64,000 nucleotides of DNA from Sorghum bicolor (GCF_000003195.3 NC_012870.2:9168501-9232500); one strand, 5' to 3'. Positions 1-11,075 are shown, numbered from the stretch's first letter. Notes: generated by a model from the letters alone, not told the origin. Made by a program: numbers and translations.

Positions 1-542
1 GAAGACTAATAAGTTTTACAAGTAACAATAGTAATGTGTCGAAGGATGTCTTAGTTTCATTAGCCTGAATTCAATTATTGATAGCACGATTACAGCATTG
101 GTTTTTGTCTTGGTGCACGCTAATGAGAATGCCTTTGTGATTTGTGACCAAGGTATTCTGTCTCATGTTTCAAAGATCATATAGAATCCACTGACTACAG
201 GCAAAGGAAAAATCAAACACTAAGGAATTATTTACCATACCATACAGATCATTGTATGCACAGATGAAGCAAGCACCAGATCCGAGTTCGACCAGCCCAT
301 CGTACCAAACTATTATATATATATCCTTAACCACCGCACCTCCCACCAAAGGCGATCTCATCAACGAACTTGTAAACCAGTCTAGTCCAAGCGCCCACGA
401 TTACACAATCAACGAATCGCAGAACCATCAAACATCCACCACGTAACTCGCGGGAACACCACCAATCCGCGAGAGAGAAATTGAGCTAAACATGCGAAGC
501 GCGCACTAGACGGGCGAGACGAGGAAGGATCTAGCAAATTAC
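1..542 (-). other. Intron 1 of alpha-COP (partial), no other gene seen
   Basis: AT-rich sequence downstream of the first alpha-COP exon. Short open frames here have no recognisable content. I see no second exon, so the intron is at least 542 bp long. Confidence 0.6.
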
Positions 543-750
543 CTCCGGAGACGAAGAGGGGCTGGGTGGCGTGGAAGTGGACGCCGCGAACCGGCCCGTC
601 GTGCTCGTCGAAGCGGTCGAGGAGGGTGCCCATGCGGTAGTCCCACATCTGGATCACCCCGCTGTGGAGACTCGCCAGGATCCATGGCCGACGCGGGTGG
701 AAACTCAGGCCCTTCACCCGGTTGCTCTTCGTCTCGAACTTGGTCAGCAT
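543..750 (-). CDS. Coatomer subunit alpha (alpha-COP), first coding exon only
   Basis: Alpha-COP is the WD40 scaffold subunit of the COPI coat, which carries Golgi-to-ER and intra-Golgi traffic in the cytosol/Golgi interface. The exon encodes 69 residues starting [20 protein letters not shown], followed by [19 protein letters not shown], the first WD40 blade, and ends in LFVSGG one base into the next codon. This N-terminus is highly conserved in eukaryotic alpha-COP. The donor GT is at 542-541 on the minus strand. No continuation of the WD40 domain is visible in 1-540, so the intron runs past the left edge and the gene is only partly present. It is transcribed away from the kinase gene at 1887. 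Family identity is sure; the splice donor is a manual call. Confidence 0.93.
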
Positions 751-899
751 CCTCCCGGCCCGGCGTGCCCGGCCACGTCGGCGGCTAGGCCGAGCTCCCT
801 CCTAGCTGTAGCTGCGGAGAGGAACGGAGAGGAGGAGGGGGTGGATCTGGAGGAGAAGAGGAGGAGGGGGTGGATCTGGAGGGGCGAGTCGGGACTCGC

Positions 900-942
<43 letters not shown>

Positions 943-1886
943 ATGCAATGGACGACGGGAGAGGGAGGTGTTTTAGATCTCGGCGCAGGGGATCTGATGA
1001 GCCTCGAGGTGGGGTGAGGTGGTGGGAGGGGTCATGACCGTTTGATGCTGGGACGTGATGATCTCAGCCGTTGGAGAGGATGCGCCCTGGTTGTCAGTGA
1101 GGCATTTGCTTTTGCCGTAATGACGGATTAAAGTCGTTTGATGATTTGATGATAGTACTACTGCATACATACAGTACTACTACCATGTAATAAAAAAAAC
1201 TCATTTGGAGAGAACCGACCGCAGCAGAGGCAGAGCAGACGCGACGCGAGTCTCCTTCCCTGCCGGCCCGCCTCCGCATTCCGGTTCCGGACTTCCGGTA
1301 ACGCCGAGGTTCGTCCGATTTGCCTCCGTTCCTTCCCGTATTTACCGCTCCCTCGAGCTCAGTGGGTGCGGGATTGGGTAGTAATAGGGCGGGCGTTGGT
1401 CGCGACAGAGGGGGCTGATGTAGCCCTGTTCGCAATTTCGACAATTTTGCTGCAACAGGATCGCGTGGGACTCTTGGAAGTTGGAATCGAGACGGTGTTT
1501 GCCGAGGTGCTTGTCGGTTTGCTGTAGCTGATATTACTATTGCTTATGGAGATTTTGAGCGAGAGAGAATGTACATATCGATGTGTAGTGATGCTTACTG
1601 TGTTTGGGCTGTGTTGATCTGTGTGGGTGATAGAATCTTCGACCGACCTGTGTAGTTTGACAGGATCGAGTTTAAACCTAACTATGGTTTGTCGATGTAG
1701 TTTTGAGTTTTCTGCGGTGGTCTATTCTTTTCTAGAATCTGTTACAGTCTGGTGGTGATGCAGTAACCGTAAAGGAATGCAGCAGACAAGCCCATGACTT
1801 TCTTATCCTGATGATGGTTTCTTTTCTTTTTGGTAACGTTGTTACTTTTTTCTTGTTCTAGGGTTTCTGGTGCCTAGACGTTCTGA
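751..1886. promoter_or_regulatory. Divergent promoter and 5' leader region shared by alpha-COP and the GRIK kinase
   Basis: The two start codons are 1136 bp apart and face away from each other. The alpha-COP side (751 to about 1010) is GC-rich with purine repeats; the kinase side (about 1200-1460) is also GC-rich and then turns AT-rich. That pattern fits a leader exon followed by a 5' UTR intron. A plausible acceptor for that intron is the AG at 1860-1861, 25 bases before the kinase ATG. I see no clear TATA box for either gene. Promoter function is inferred from position only. Confidence 0.5.
902..938. repeat. (GA)18 microsatellite
   Basis: Uninterrupted GA dinucleotide run, reading CT on the alpha-COP sense strand about 150-190 bases upstream of its ATG. 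CT/GA runs are common in plant 5' UTRs and can bind BBR/BPC GAGA factors; binding here is inference. Confidence 0.95.
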
Positions 1887-4800
1887 ATGGCAGATCTAAC
1901 CAACATAGGCTGCTGTGGCTGCTTTAGCTTTTTAAGGAAGCCCAGTGTACCTGCACGACAGCCTCCAGATGCTGATGTCATGTTATCTCAAGATTTGCTG
2001 GAAGATCAATCAGCTGAAGATCCTGACGGAAGCTTCTATACTGGAGATGATCCTGATCTAAGCTTTTACAATGGGAATAATCTTGATACAAGCTTCCTCA
2101 ATGGAGACGACCCTGATAAAAGCTTCTACGATAGAGATGATAATGACTACCTTGATGAAAGTGACACTGGACCTCCAATGAAGAGTTCTGAAGATATCAT
2201 ACAATCAAGAGCCCAAAATGGCTTTGCATGTAGAGAGGTCCCAGTTAAAGAGGCTAATAAAGTATTTCGCTCTGAGGTACCATTCTCTTAATATTATTTT
2301 TTTGTTCAACTATCTTTCCATATTTGAAGATCTATCTATTCAGGCTTTACCTAGCCTTGCCCACCATTTTCTTGTAAGCTAGCCTACACCATAAGGAGCC
2401 GCGCGCTTGAGTTTCCTGAATGCTCGGAAGAAGTTGGTTTCCATTCATCTCAGGCAACCAACACCACCCAATAATTTTTATGTTCTTACCATTTGGCCTT
2501 GCTTAAGGTTATCTTTTCATCAAAGGAGCAACTTATTGGAAAGTTCATTCTGTTGAGGATCACACAGTACCCTTCCAGAAAGAATGAGTTGCCTTTTGTA
2601 ATCCTTATTAGTCATGCTTGTCAGTACTTATAAAAAAATAGACTGGACATGCATTTTTGCTCCAAAACCGAGAAGTGCACATTTTGCCGTTCCTAAGCCA
2701 TGCATGAATCAAACTTTGACGCATGTATCAATTTCTTTCCTTCTGGAATGATATCTTTTTTAATATACCCTTCAGACCAAGGTTTGGGATTCTGAACATG
2801 GACCTGTCATGCCAGGGAAGCAAGCTAAACACCAATTATGGGTTATGAGTTTATGACTGATGCATCTTCTTTCCATTTTTTGATGATAAACAATTAATCA
2901 GTCTTTTTTAAAACAACAAATAATTTTAATCCATCCTTCCAATGGCATGATAGGAATAGCCTATTTTATTTGCCCAGCAAAATCTTATTACAATTTACAT
3001 ATGGTCTCTTAAAGATAAACATGAGACATTTGAAAGTAATTCCAGTACTCAATTTAGTACGGGTTTCACTGTTCTGGCTAGGATCCAAGAGCCTGACCAG
3101 GTTTATTGCCAGTTTCTAATATTGGCTTTTGGATGTCAAATGAAGGGTAGCAAGTTATATGAGAGCATTTAACTTTCACATAGGACACTGCAATAACCTT
3201 TTCTCTTTTGCCATGTTTAGGATGAAAATTGTAATAAGATGGTCAATCAATATGTTCATTTGGGAAAGATTGGTTCTGGGAGCTATGGTAAAGTGGTAAG
3301 ATACATTGGATGTGCTAATACTTATTTCGTCTCTCCAGATAGATGTCTAAATTCCTTTTATTTTGCTGCTTCCAAAGGTTCTATACAGAAACGTGAAAGA
3401 TGGGAAGCTATATGCAGTGAAGGTATTGCTTTCTGCTACTCTCTCGTGTCGATGACATATATTTCTTTTAATGATCCCTTCCATGATAAACAGGCTTTCA
3501 ATGCTGTGTATTCTTGTTAAATAATGATAGTTACTAGTTATACTTGTTTCTCTCTAATATGTGTACCCTATGCATGTTTTTGGCTGCTAGCTAATTTGCT
3601 TGCTTCAAGACTGAATTTGTAACCATCTCTCAAGTCTATCGTCTCGTTTTCTTTGCTTGGCACTGTTATTTTTAACAGTTGTACATGTCCTCGGTGCATG
3701 TGCTGATGTCTAATTGATGGAATTTTAGATGTTGCCCTTCTCTTTCAGGTCTTGAATAAGCCTTACATGCTGAAAGTGCATGTTGTACGGTCAGAAACTG
3801 CCATGACAGATGTTCTTCGGGAGGTGAGTAACTTTGTCAGGTTCTTTGTCCATGTAATACCTTCTTTCCCTTTTTTGTCATGCATGTGTAATTTAGTTCT
3901 CTTCCAAAGTTGTTCTGCATGTTTTAAATGTTTTCTGTCTAGGGTCTGCCACAAACTCAATACACATGCTAACCATTTGAAATGCTAATTGATAACATCA
4001 TTTCCAATATTTGAATATGATAAAAGAATTAGTGTCCAATTATTTAGATAGATCAATTGGAATAGAGTTTCTTTTGCAGTGTGATATCTCGTTGTGGGGC
4101 ACCCACTGTTTTATGATTGAAGAAAAACAAATTAGGTGGTACCCTGCTCCTTGGCATTTAGCATAACTGAAACAACCCTGCTCACATATCAGGAATGCAT
4201 TTGTTTATTTAATGGTTACGAACAACATATATTTGCAGTATTGGTTTCCTTCTGATTAACCATGAATCTTTTTGTCCCAGTCCCAGCTATTGATTAGCGT
4301 CTGCACTAATTGTGCAATAGAAACCCATTTAACCGTTGAGGAGAAATTGATTCATTGGAGCGTGGAACAAAATTCATGTATCTTTTGTCTATTTGAAAAT
4401 TATACGCCCGCTAACATTGTTAGTTCTGCCTATATGATTTTTGCCAGACGAATTCCTAGCACGCTAACTACCATGAATATGCTGGATGGTAGCTTCGTTT
4501 CTGTTTCTAAGTCACGAAACCATTATTAGTCTTGAGATACTGCAAGAGGTTAAATAGATAGCCACGACCAATATGGAAATTGAAGAGGTTGAGCCATTGC
4601 TAGAAATCAGTCGAAATTTCCTGTCAAAATGTAGAAGCGTGGTCACTGGCCCTATGTTAGCACACTGCAGTGTACCATGCTCTTTATATTATTTTAATAA
4701 TTGACTGCATTGTTTGTTTTGTACGCTTTCTAATTGCTTGCTCCCTTTTTTCTGTATTGGACATTGGAAACAGGTATCCATAATGAAAATGCTAAATCAT

Positions 4801-7800
4801 CCCAATATTGTAAATCTTGTTGAAGTTATTGATGACCCAAACGTAGATAAATTCTACATGGGTATGTAATTACGCTTTCATTATTATGTTTTTTATTTTA
4901 TTTTATTGCTAAACATGGCATTTTAAATTGAGTTAATTTCACAAAACTACAGCTATTTAGGGGCGGATCTAGCCTAAAAATACATCAATGTCATCTCGAC
5001 TATACTATGAGTCACCTTCATATGTAAACCTCAAATTACAATGGAAATCACAAAAATTCATTGCTGTCCATGTGACAGCATTGAACAGGGCTGGCTCCGC
5101 CCCTGGCTATTTGTGTGGGAACTACAATTTCTTGGATTAGTTTCGCGGAACTACAATTATTTCTTCTCAGACGCAAAAATCAACATGTGGGTCCACACAG
5201 CTTGCACGGCTAACATGTGAGCCCTGTGGAAAATATTGTTGGCCTGTGAAACTGATGCCTCAAGTAGTTTCAGTTTTGTGAAACTAGTCCCAGAAGTTGT
5301 AGTTCCTTGACACTTTGGCACAAATAGTTGGTGTTTTATGAATTTTACTCTTTGAATTTTATCTATTTTACACAGTTGTCATTTACAATTTTCCATTTGG
5401 ATTGCCAGTTCTTGAGTATGTTGAAGGAAAAATTGTTTGTGATAATGGTTTAGAGGAAGCTACTGCAAGAAATTATGTGCGAGACATAATATCAGGTCTT
5501 CAGTATCTTCATTCTCATGTAAGATTTAAGTCTTTTATTTGTTTCTGTTACCTTGTATGTTGGGTGAATACTGTGCCATGTCATACTTTACAATTTAGAA
5601 AACCAACGGTAGATAAGTTGAGGTACATCATGTTGAAAACAATTTTCCAGGGTGTCATTTTTTTTGGAAAAATCATTTGTATTTCCTCTTCTACAACCCC
5701 CCTCCTTTTTCCTTTTGTATTTGTAAAGGCCGTGGTTGCGGCTGAACTGTTTTTTGCCGATCTTGTTTTAGCTTTATAATCAGTATTTCATTGCATTGGA
5801 AAATGCTGGCTTGGTTTTGTATTGTAATGCATGGTCATTTCATGATTTGTGGAAGATCAATGGATTTCTGCAAGCCACTGCCTACTGGACATAAATAAAT
5901 ACACTTAAGTCCTGGATATGTAAGCTTGAACTTGTGATGTCAGTTTCCATAAGTTTGAGCACTGCCAATTGCCTGCTATTCGTTTGGTTTTTAGGTAATC
6001 ATTGGATATATCTAAAAATATGATGCTGTCCTCATTCAAGGACTAGTCCAAGTACGGTTGACATTTAAGATGGTGGTATGCATCAAACTTGGTTTTATGT
6101 TGTTGTATAAAGCTGTAAGCATTAATATCAGTCTATCTGTCAAGCAGATTATTTATTTGCTTCTTGTGTGCTTGCACACTGGCAGCAGTATGTGACGCAA
6201 GCAGCAGCTGCTACAGAGGGTGCTGGCTGGAGCAACATGGTGAACAATGTGGTTAATTCCACAGATTAGTTTAGGCATTATAGTTGAGGGAATGCCATGT
6301 CTGTGGTATATGGCACCAACAGTTGAGGTTGGTTTTGCTTAGGACTCAGCGAGATGATTAGGAAGGTTAAGTATTGTTATATTGATGTTACTAACCTTTG
6401 GAATTAGGGAAGATGATAACTCCATTAGTGGAGATAGTCATATATAGACAGCCACATGGGCCATATAGGCCTATACTAGATGGGCCTTCATATACTTAAC
6501 ACCCCCCTTCAAACTCAAGGTGGAATTGGAGGATCTGAAGCATTGAGTTTGATCAAGTGAAGCCGATGCTGCTCTTGAGTTTGTGCTTTAGTGAAGAAAT
6601 CAGCCAGCTGCAGCTCAGAAGGCACATATCGAAGAGCAATGGTCTTCTGATGACAATGAGACCGAGTAAAGAAGGCATCAACACCAATATGTTTAGTTAG
6701 TTCATGCTTCACAGGATCATTGGCAATTTGTATAGCTGCAGTACTGTCACAAAGAAGAGGTGTGGCAGCATCACAAGAAACCCCAAAATCAGCCAACAAC
6801 CATCGAAGCCAGACAATCTCTGCAGTAGTAGTGGCAAGGGCTCGAAGTTCTGCCTCTGCACTAGAGCGAGATACAGCAGTCTGCTTCTTGGACTTCCATG
6901 CAATAGGTGAGGAACCAAGAAGAATACAATAACCGGTGATGGAACAACGATCCGTTGGGTCACTCGCCCAAGTGGAGTCCAAGTAAGCATAGAGCTGAAG
7001 CGGACTATTACGAGCATAGAATAAACATCGAGATGCTGTCCCCCTTAAATACCGTAGTACACGCAGTAAATGTCCAAAATGAACAAAAGTAGGAGCACTC
7101 ACAAACTAGCTCAAAATATGAACTGCATGAGCGATATCTGGTCTGGTAACAGAAAACTGTTACCACCGTGACTGGAAATAGCCTGAGATGGTCTCTGCAG
7201 AAACAGAGGAAGAAACTCCAAATCTCCACGGGTAGAGAAGATGACCACGTGCAGCGTGCAGGGATGAAGAGCCACGGGCGGAAGAGGACAGGGCACGCAG
7301 GAAGACAACTCCCGCGGGCGCTCCAAATCTCCATGGGCAGGGCACGCGCAGGGCACGCGGGAAGACGACTCCCGCGGGCGGACGCAAGTCGTCCCCACGC
7401 GTGAAGAAAAGCCCGCGCGCGATGCGATGACGGATGCGTGACGGACGCCTGTGCGGACGACGACCCCGCGCGCGATGCGTCCCCACGAGAGCGGACAGCT
7501 CCGTGACGACGAGTCGCGAAGGCGCGAAGGTGGAGACGAGACGCGAAGGCGCGAAGGTGAAGACGACGGTGGCAATGTGCCGACCCCGTGAAAACAGAGG
7601 AAACGCGATGGGCGGCACACGCGATGGGCGTGCGGCGACCGGAAAAAAAAATGGATCTTGGGGGTGATTAGGGATCAGATTAGCCCTAATTCGACCCCTA
7701 AACCATGCTTTGGTACGATGTTACTAACCTTTGGAATTAGGGAAGATGATAACTCCATTAGTGGAGATAGTCATATATAGACAGCCACATGGGCCATATA

Positions 7801-9729
7801 GGCCTATACTAGATGAGCCTTCATATACTTAACAATTGAGTCCATTTTAGTTTCTACTAGGGGCTGGGAAGTTAAAGATAACGGTAGATAGAGATGGACC
7901 CAATCTGACCAAATCCTCCATAAAAGTAAGCAAGAAATCATCTCTCCAGTCTCTAAATCGTTCGCGATAACTCTCAACTCTTCTTTTCTCTCATGTCAAT
8001 TATTTAATACCCTAATTGAAGTTACACCACCTGGCCATCCCCTGCACACAATGCGAACGATGATTCACAACAATGCTAAAATTCTTATTTAGTTTATTCA
8101 TCACTGCTGTGCATGATAGATCATGCTTGCCTAGAAAAGTAAATCCCACAGTTCCCAGACTCCCATCTAATGTTTCTTTTCTCCCATTTTTTAACTTATT
8201 TACATGTGCCATTAACCATGTGCTCATGATTGGTTGTTTTTCTATGTTATGCAGTTTGCACTATGCCGCATGTTTCCTAGCTTGAATGTGACACTGAAAC
8301 TTGTCATTTTCATACACAGAATGTTATTCATGGTGATATCAAACCAGACAATCTCTTGGTTACAAGCTCAGGCAATGTGAAGATAGGAGACTTCAGTGTT
8401 AGCCAGGTTTTTGAGGTGTTTCCATGATCCTGCAACTTTGTGTGTTTCAGTGAAATTTTATTGTTCTTGTCAGGAAAAAATGTTTTTTTAGTTGAATGAA
8501 CTCATCCTTGAAAATAGTTGTCTAAATTATGATTTGTATCACTTAATTGCTCTTACTCTGATCAAGAAACTTGGCTCTGTGGGTTCCAAGTTTCTCAAAG
8601 TGACACTTTTAAAGATATAATCTTCTCCTTGTGTCTCTTTGAGGATTTTAAAGATAACTTGAGTTGACAACCAAGATGCTTCCTCATTCTTTTGGAAGTA
8701 TTTTTGTTGCTCAGTAGTTCCACTTTTATTTTATATTGTTTCATTCCTTAAACACAAGTAAATCCACTTGATCTTTTTGAAGTATGTGTTTGCTTTTGTG
8801 GCGAATTCCTCTGGATTATCGAAATTTTTTGTCTTGGTGTTTTACTTAAAAAATGGTATGGTGGTACTGACGGAGTTACAATGTAGGATGAGGATGATAT
8901 GCTTTGGAGATCTCCCGGTACTCCTGTTTTCACTGCTCCAGAGTGTTGTCAAGGTACAACTACCTACCTTTAATATTTCAATCAACAAAAATGCTGCACA
9001 TTAAATTTGTCAATCACCAAATTTATAGAACTGTGATTTTTGGGTAGCAAGATATCCTGGACATGATTGCAGAATCACAAATAAACTGAATTACAACAGC
9101 CTAGATTATTCTTCATTAATTTAGAAGTACTCAAATGTTCGTTGGGCTACCAGATATAGACTCACTAAATATGGCGAAGTTTTTATCTTTACCTCAGTGC
9201 AGGTTCAGCATATCATGGTAGGACATCTGATACTTGGGCAGTCGGTGTAACTTTATATTGTATGATTTCTGGGCACTATCCATTTCTTGGAGATACATTG
9301 CCGGAAACTTATGATAAGGTGCAAAGATGTTTCCTTCATTTCCTTTTGATTCTAAGGTGAATGCATGAAACTCACTTTAGTCCTGGCCACCGAATAGATA
9401 ACCAATGATCCTGTGCAAATACCTGATGACATGAACCCCCAGCTTGCTGATTTGCTCCAAAGGCTTCTCTGCAAAGGTTCCCTTTCTTTTTACGCAATCG
9501 TATCCTCATATGATTTTGATATATCAGAGTTTTGGTGCCAGATGTGCTCTAATGGACATCCTTTGTTTTCTTGTGTGATTGATTTGCAGATCCTGGGGAA
9601 CGTATCACCCTGCAGACTGCGGCAGAGCATCCTTGGGTTGCTGGAGACAAGGGCCCAGTCCCTGAACACATCTGCAGGTGTGGCTTTGGCCGCTGGAAGA
9701 GAAGTGATACTGGGAACCAAGTGCAATAA
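1887..9729 (+). CDS. GRIK/SnAK-type serine/threonine protein kinase (predicted SnRK1-activating kinase)
   Basis: Eleven coding exons: 1887-2276, 3221-3295, 3378-3422, 3749-3823, 4774-4861, 5409-5518, 8320-8415, 8887-8953, 9203-9318, 9398-9476, 9590-9729. They join to 426 residues. Visible kinase features: glycine loop GSGSYG (148-153), ATP lysine in YAVK (K170), catalytic loop HGDIKPDN (D267), DFS in place of DFG (285-287) and activation segment RSPGTPVFTAPECC (301-314). HGD plus DFS plus SPGTPVFTAPECC is the signature of plant GRIK1/2 (SnAK), which phosphorylate the SnRK1 T-loop and were first found as geminivirus Rep-interacting kinases. The N-terminal 130 residues are acidic and include a 10-residue tandem repeat (see findings). 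The ATG follows a probable 5' UTR intron. Intron 6 (2801 bp) is swollen by a retrotransposon. The C-terminus GRWKRSDTGNQVQ looks family-variable. Kinase identity is firm; SnRK1 activation comes from the family. Confidence 0.92.
4959..5104. mobile_element. hAT-like MITE in GRIK intron 5
   Basis: A 146 bp element with imperfect 16 bp terminal inverted repeats, AGGGGCGGATCTAGCC on the left and the complement of AGGGGCGGAGCCAGCC on the right. It is flanked by an 8 bp near-perfect duplication, agctattt (4951-4958) and ggctattt (5105-5112). GC-rich ends and an 8 bp duplication fit hAT-derived MITEs. There is no coding capacity. Confidence 0.75.
6386..6501 (-). repeat. 3' LTR of the GRIK-intron copia element
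   Basis: 116 bp, begins TGTTACTAACC and ends ATATACTTAACA on the plus strand, so it carries the TG...CA ends and a short TGTTA/TAACA inverted repeat. It differs from the partner LTR at one base (G versus A in agatgRgcct). Confidence 0.93.
6515..7144 (-). pseudogene. Copia pol 3' fragment (end of reverse transcriptase plus RNase H)
   Basis: On the minus strand the frame shows the copia RT tail (VTRPDIAHAVHILS), then VLRYLRGT, the SDxDWA-equivalent DSTWASDPTDRCSITGYC, SKKQTAVSRSSAEAELRALA, LLCDSTAAIQIA, KHIGVD and LADFFTKA, all typical of the copia RNase H end. A TAG stop at 7108-7106 breaks the frame just before FVSAPTFVHFGHLL, and the sequence is lost upstream at about 7145. The remaining 195-residue open frame is a relic and not a host gene. 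Confidence 0.88.
7719..7834 (-). repeat. 5' LTR of the GRIK-intron copia element
   Basis: 116 bp copy of the LTR at 6386-6501, followed on its right by the target duplication ATTGA. The primer-binding-site remnant lies immediately to its left. Confidence 0.93.
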
Positions 9730-9900
9730 CAGCACGTAAACGGGATGATCTAGTGTAGATAACTGATGAGAAGTATGGCTAAGCAAAGCCAGTGAGATGA
9801 CTAACGAAGCATTTCTCTATTGTCTTACATTTCCCTTTTATAATGAGCTGTTTGGTGATCGATTGAACATATTTCTTTAATTTTTTATACATAATAGACT

Positions 9901-9906
9901 AATAAA
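9901..9906 (+). terminator. Candidate polyadenylation signal AATAAA of the GRIK gene
   Basis: A canonical AATAAA hexamer 172 bases after the stop codon, in an AT-rich, U-rich context that fits a plant 3' UTR end. Confidence 0.5.
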
Positions 9907-10331
9907 GTTTTTTTAAAAAGTCACCGGTAGATCGTCACAACGCAAAGTGCTGCCTTCGATCGTGGTCCTGGTTGTATCCAGGGCAGAGCTAGTTTGTGCT
10001 AGTTTACGCTTAACTAATCCAAAAGTAGCCAAATAGGAAGGTTAGAGCTAGTTTTTTTTTTGCAACTAGCCTACCCATAAAAACTATCCTTTCAAAGGGG
10101 TGGTTATTTGGGTTAGTTAGTAGGGCCCACAGCAATTCTTTTTTTCTCCAACTTAGGCTGCACCGGATTGAGCTTATCCTCTTCTCTAGCGATTGATCCG
10201 CTGTTTTTATTGTCATTTTAACCCTTGCATCCAAATACATCTTCAGGAGCTAGTTCAGGGCTAGTCTTGGACTAGAAACTAACTCTAACCTCAAGCTGAG
10301 ATAGAGTATCCAAACATGGCCAATGTACGTA

Positions 10332-10564
10332 GGGTGTGTTTAGATCCAAAATATTATTGACATTGTAGCACTTTCGTTTGTATTTAGCAAACAATATTCA
10401 ATCATGAACTAACTAGGTTTAAAAGATTTATCTCGTGATTTAGAGTCAAATTGTGTAATTAGTTATTTTTTTATTTATATTTAATACTCCATACATATGT
10501 TACAAGATTCGATGTGATGGTGAATCTTGTAAATTTTTAGAATTTTGAAGGCATCTAAACATGT
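10332..10564. mobile_element. Tourist-like MITE, divergent copy
   Basis: Imperfect terminal repeats (GTGTTTAGATCC at left, ATGTTTAGATGCC complement at right) enclose the conserved interior of a common grass MITE (tgtagcacttttcgt-like start, TCTCGTGATTTA, GTGCAATTAGTT-like segment, AAGATTCGATGTGATGG). The interior matches the better-preserved copy at 15643-15883. The boundaries are approximate. Confidence 0.65.
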
Positions 10565-10760
10565 CTGTAGTATCTTAACTTCTCGTTCTGTGTCTTCAAA
10601 AAGAAAAAAATCTTGTTCTGAAAGTTGGGCTCTTTGTTTTTCTTTCGTGGCTACCAGCAGCAGAATGTGTTGCCAATTTATTGCGACAGCAGCGTTTTGT
10701 CGTGTTTATGTGGTAACAACATTGTGGTTGATCAATTAATAGTAACAGATGCAATTGAAA

Positions 10761-11075
10761 TAATGTGACGTGAAGAATTAGGGGAGGAGGTAGATGGGTT
10801 TTCTCACGTTATGGAATCGTAGTATCTGGCTCGCTCTCTATGCAAAAGGAGGAGGGAGGAGTTGCTGCAAGTAAAGATATAGTTGATAGCAGCAAAGCTG
10901 GAGTCCAAATATTTCCAAATAATGTGACGTGAAGAATTAGGGGAGGAGGTAGGTTGTTTTTCTCACGTTATGGAATCGTAGTATCTGGCTCAATTCTATG
11001 CAAAAAGAGGAGGAAAGAGTTGGTGCAAGTAAAAATAGAGTTGATAGCAGCAAGCTGGAGTCCAAATATTTCCAA
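10761..11075. repeat. Tandem duplication, two copies, 159 bp period
   Basis: Copy 1 at 10761-10918 and copy 2 at 10920-11075 both run from taatgtgacgtgaagaatta to ggagtccaaatatttccaa with scattered substitutions and small indels. There is no coding content. Confidence 0.92.

Larger units (their letters stand above)
6386..7834 (-). mobile_element. Complete but internally deleted short-LTR Ty1-copia element in GRIK intron 6
   Basis: A 1449 bp insertion, antisense to the host gene, with two 116 bp LTRs that differ at one base. A 5 bp target duplication ATTGA flanks it (6381-6385 and 7835-7839). On the minus strand the order is 5' LTR, a degraded initiator-Met-tRNA-type primer site next to the LTR (about 7705-7718), a GC-rich leader, a deletion junction, the last part of pol, and a polypurine tract (complement of 6502-6510) against the 3' LTR. 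Gag, protease, integrase and most of reverse transcriptase are missing, so the copy is non-autonomous. Near-identical LTRs suggest recent insertion. Confidence 0.93.

Noticed and set aside
571..1017. 148-residue plus-strand frame over the alpha-COP exon
   Set aside because: It is antisense to the conserved WD40 exon and runs through the GA repeat (poly Arg-Glu); no family resemblance.
6515..7102. A host gene encoding a 195-residue protein
   Set aside because: The motifs are copia RNase H, it lies between matching LTRs, and it starts after an in-frame stop.
7111..7620. Ser/Arg/Pro-rich open frames on the minus strand
   Set aside because: They fall in the GC-rich part of the copia element in GRIK intron 6; two overlapping frames look equally good and neither has a domain.
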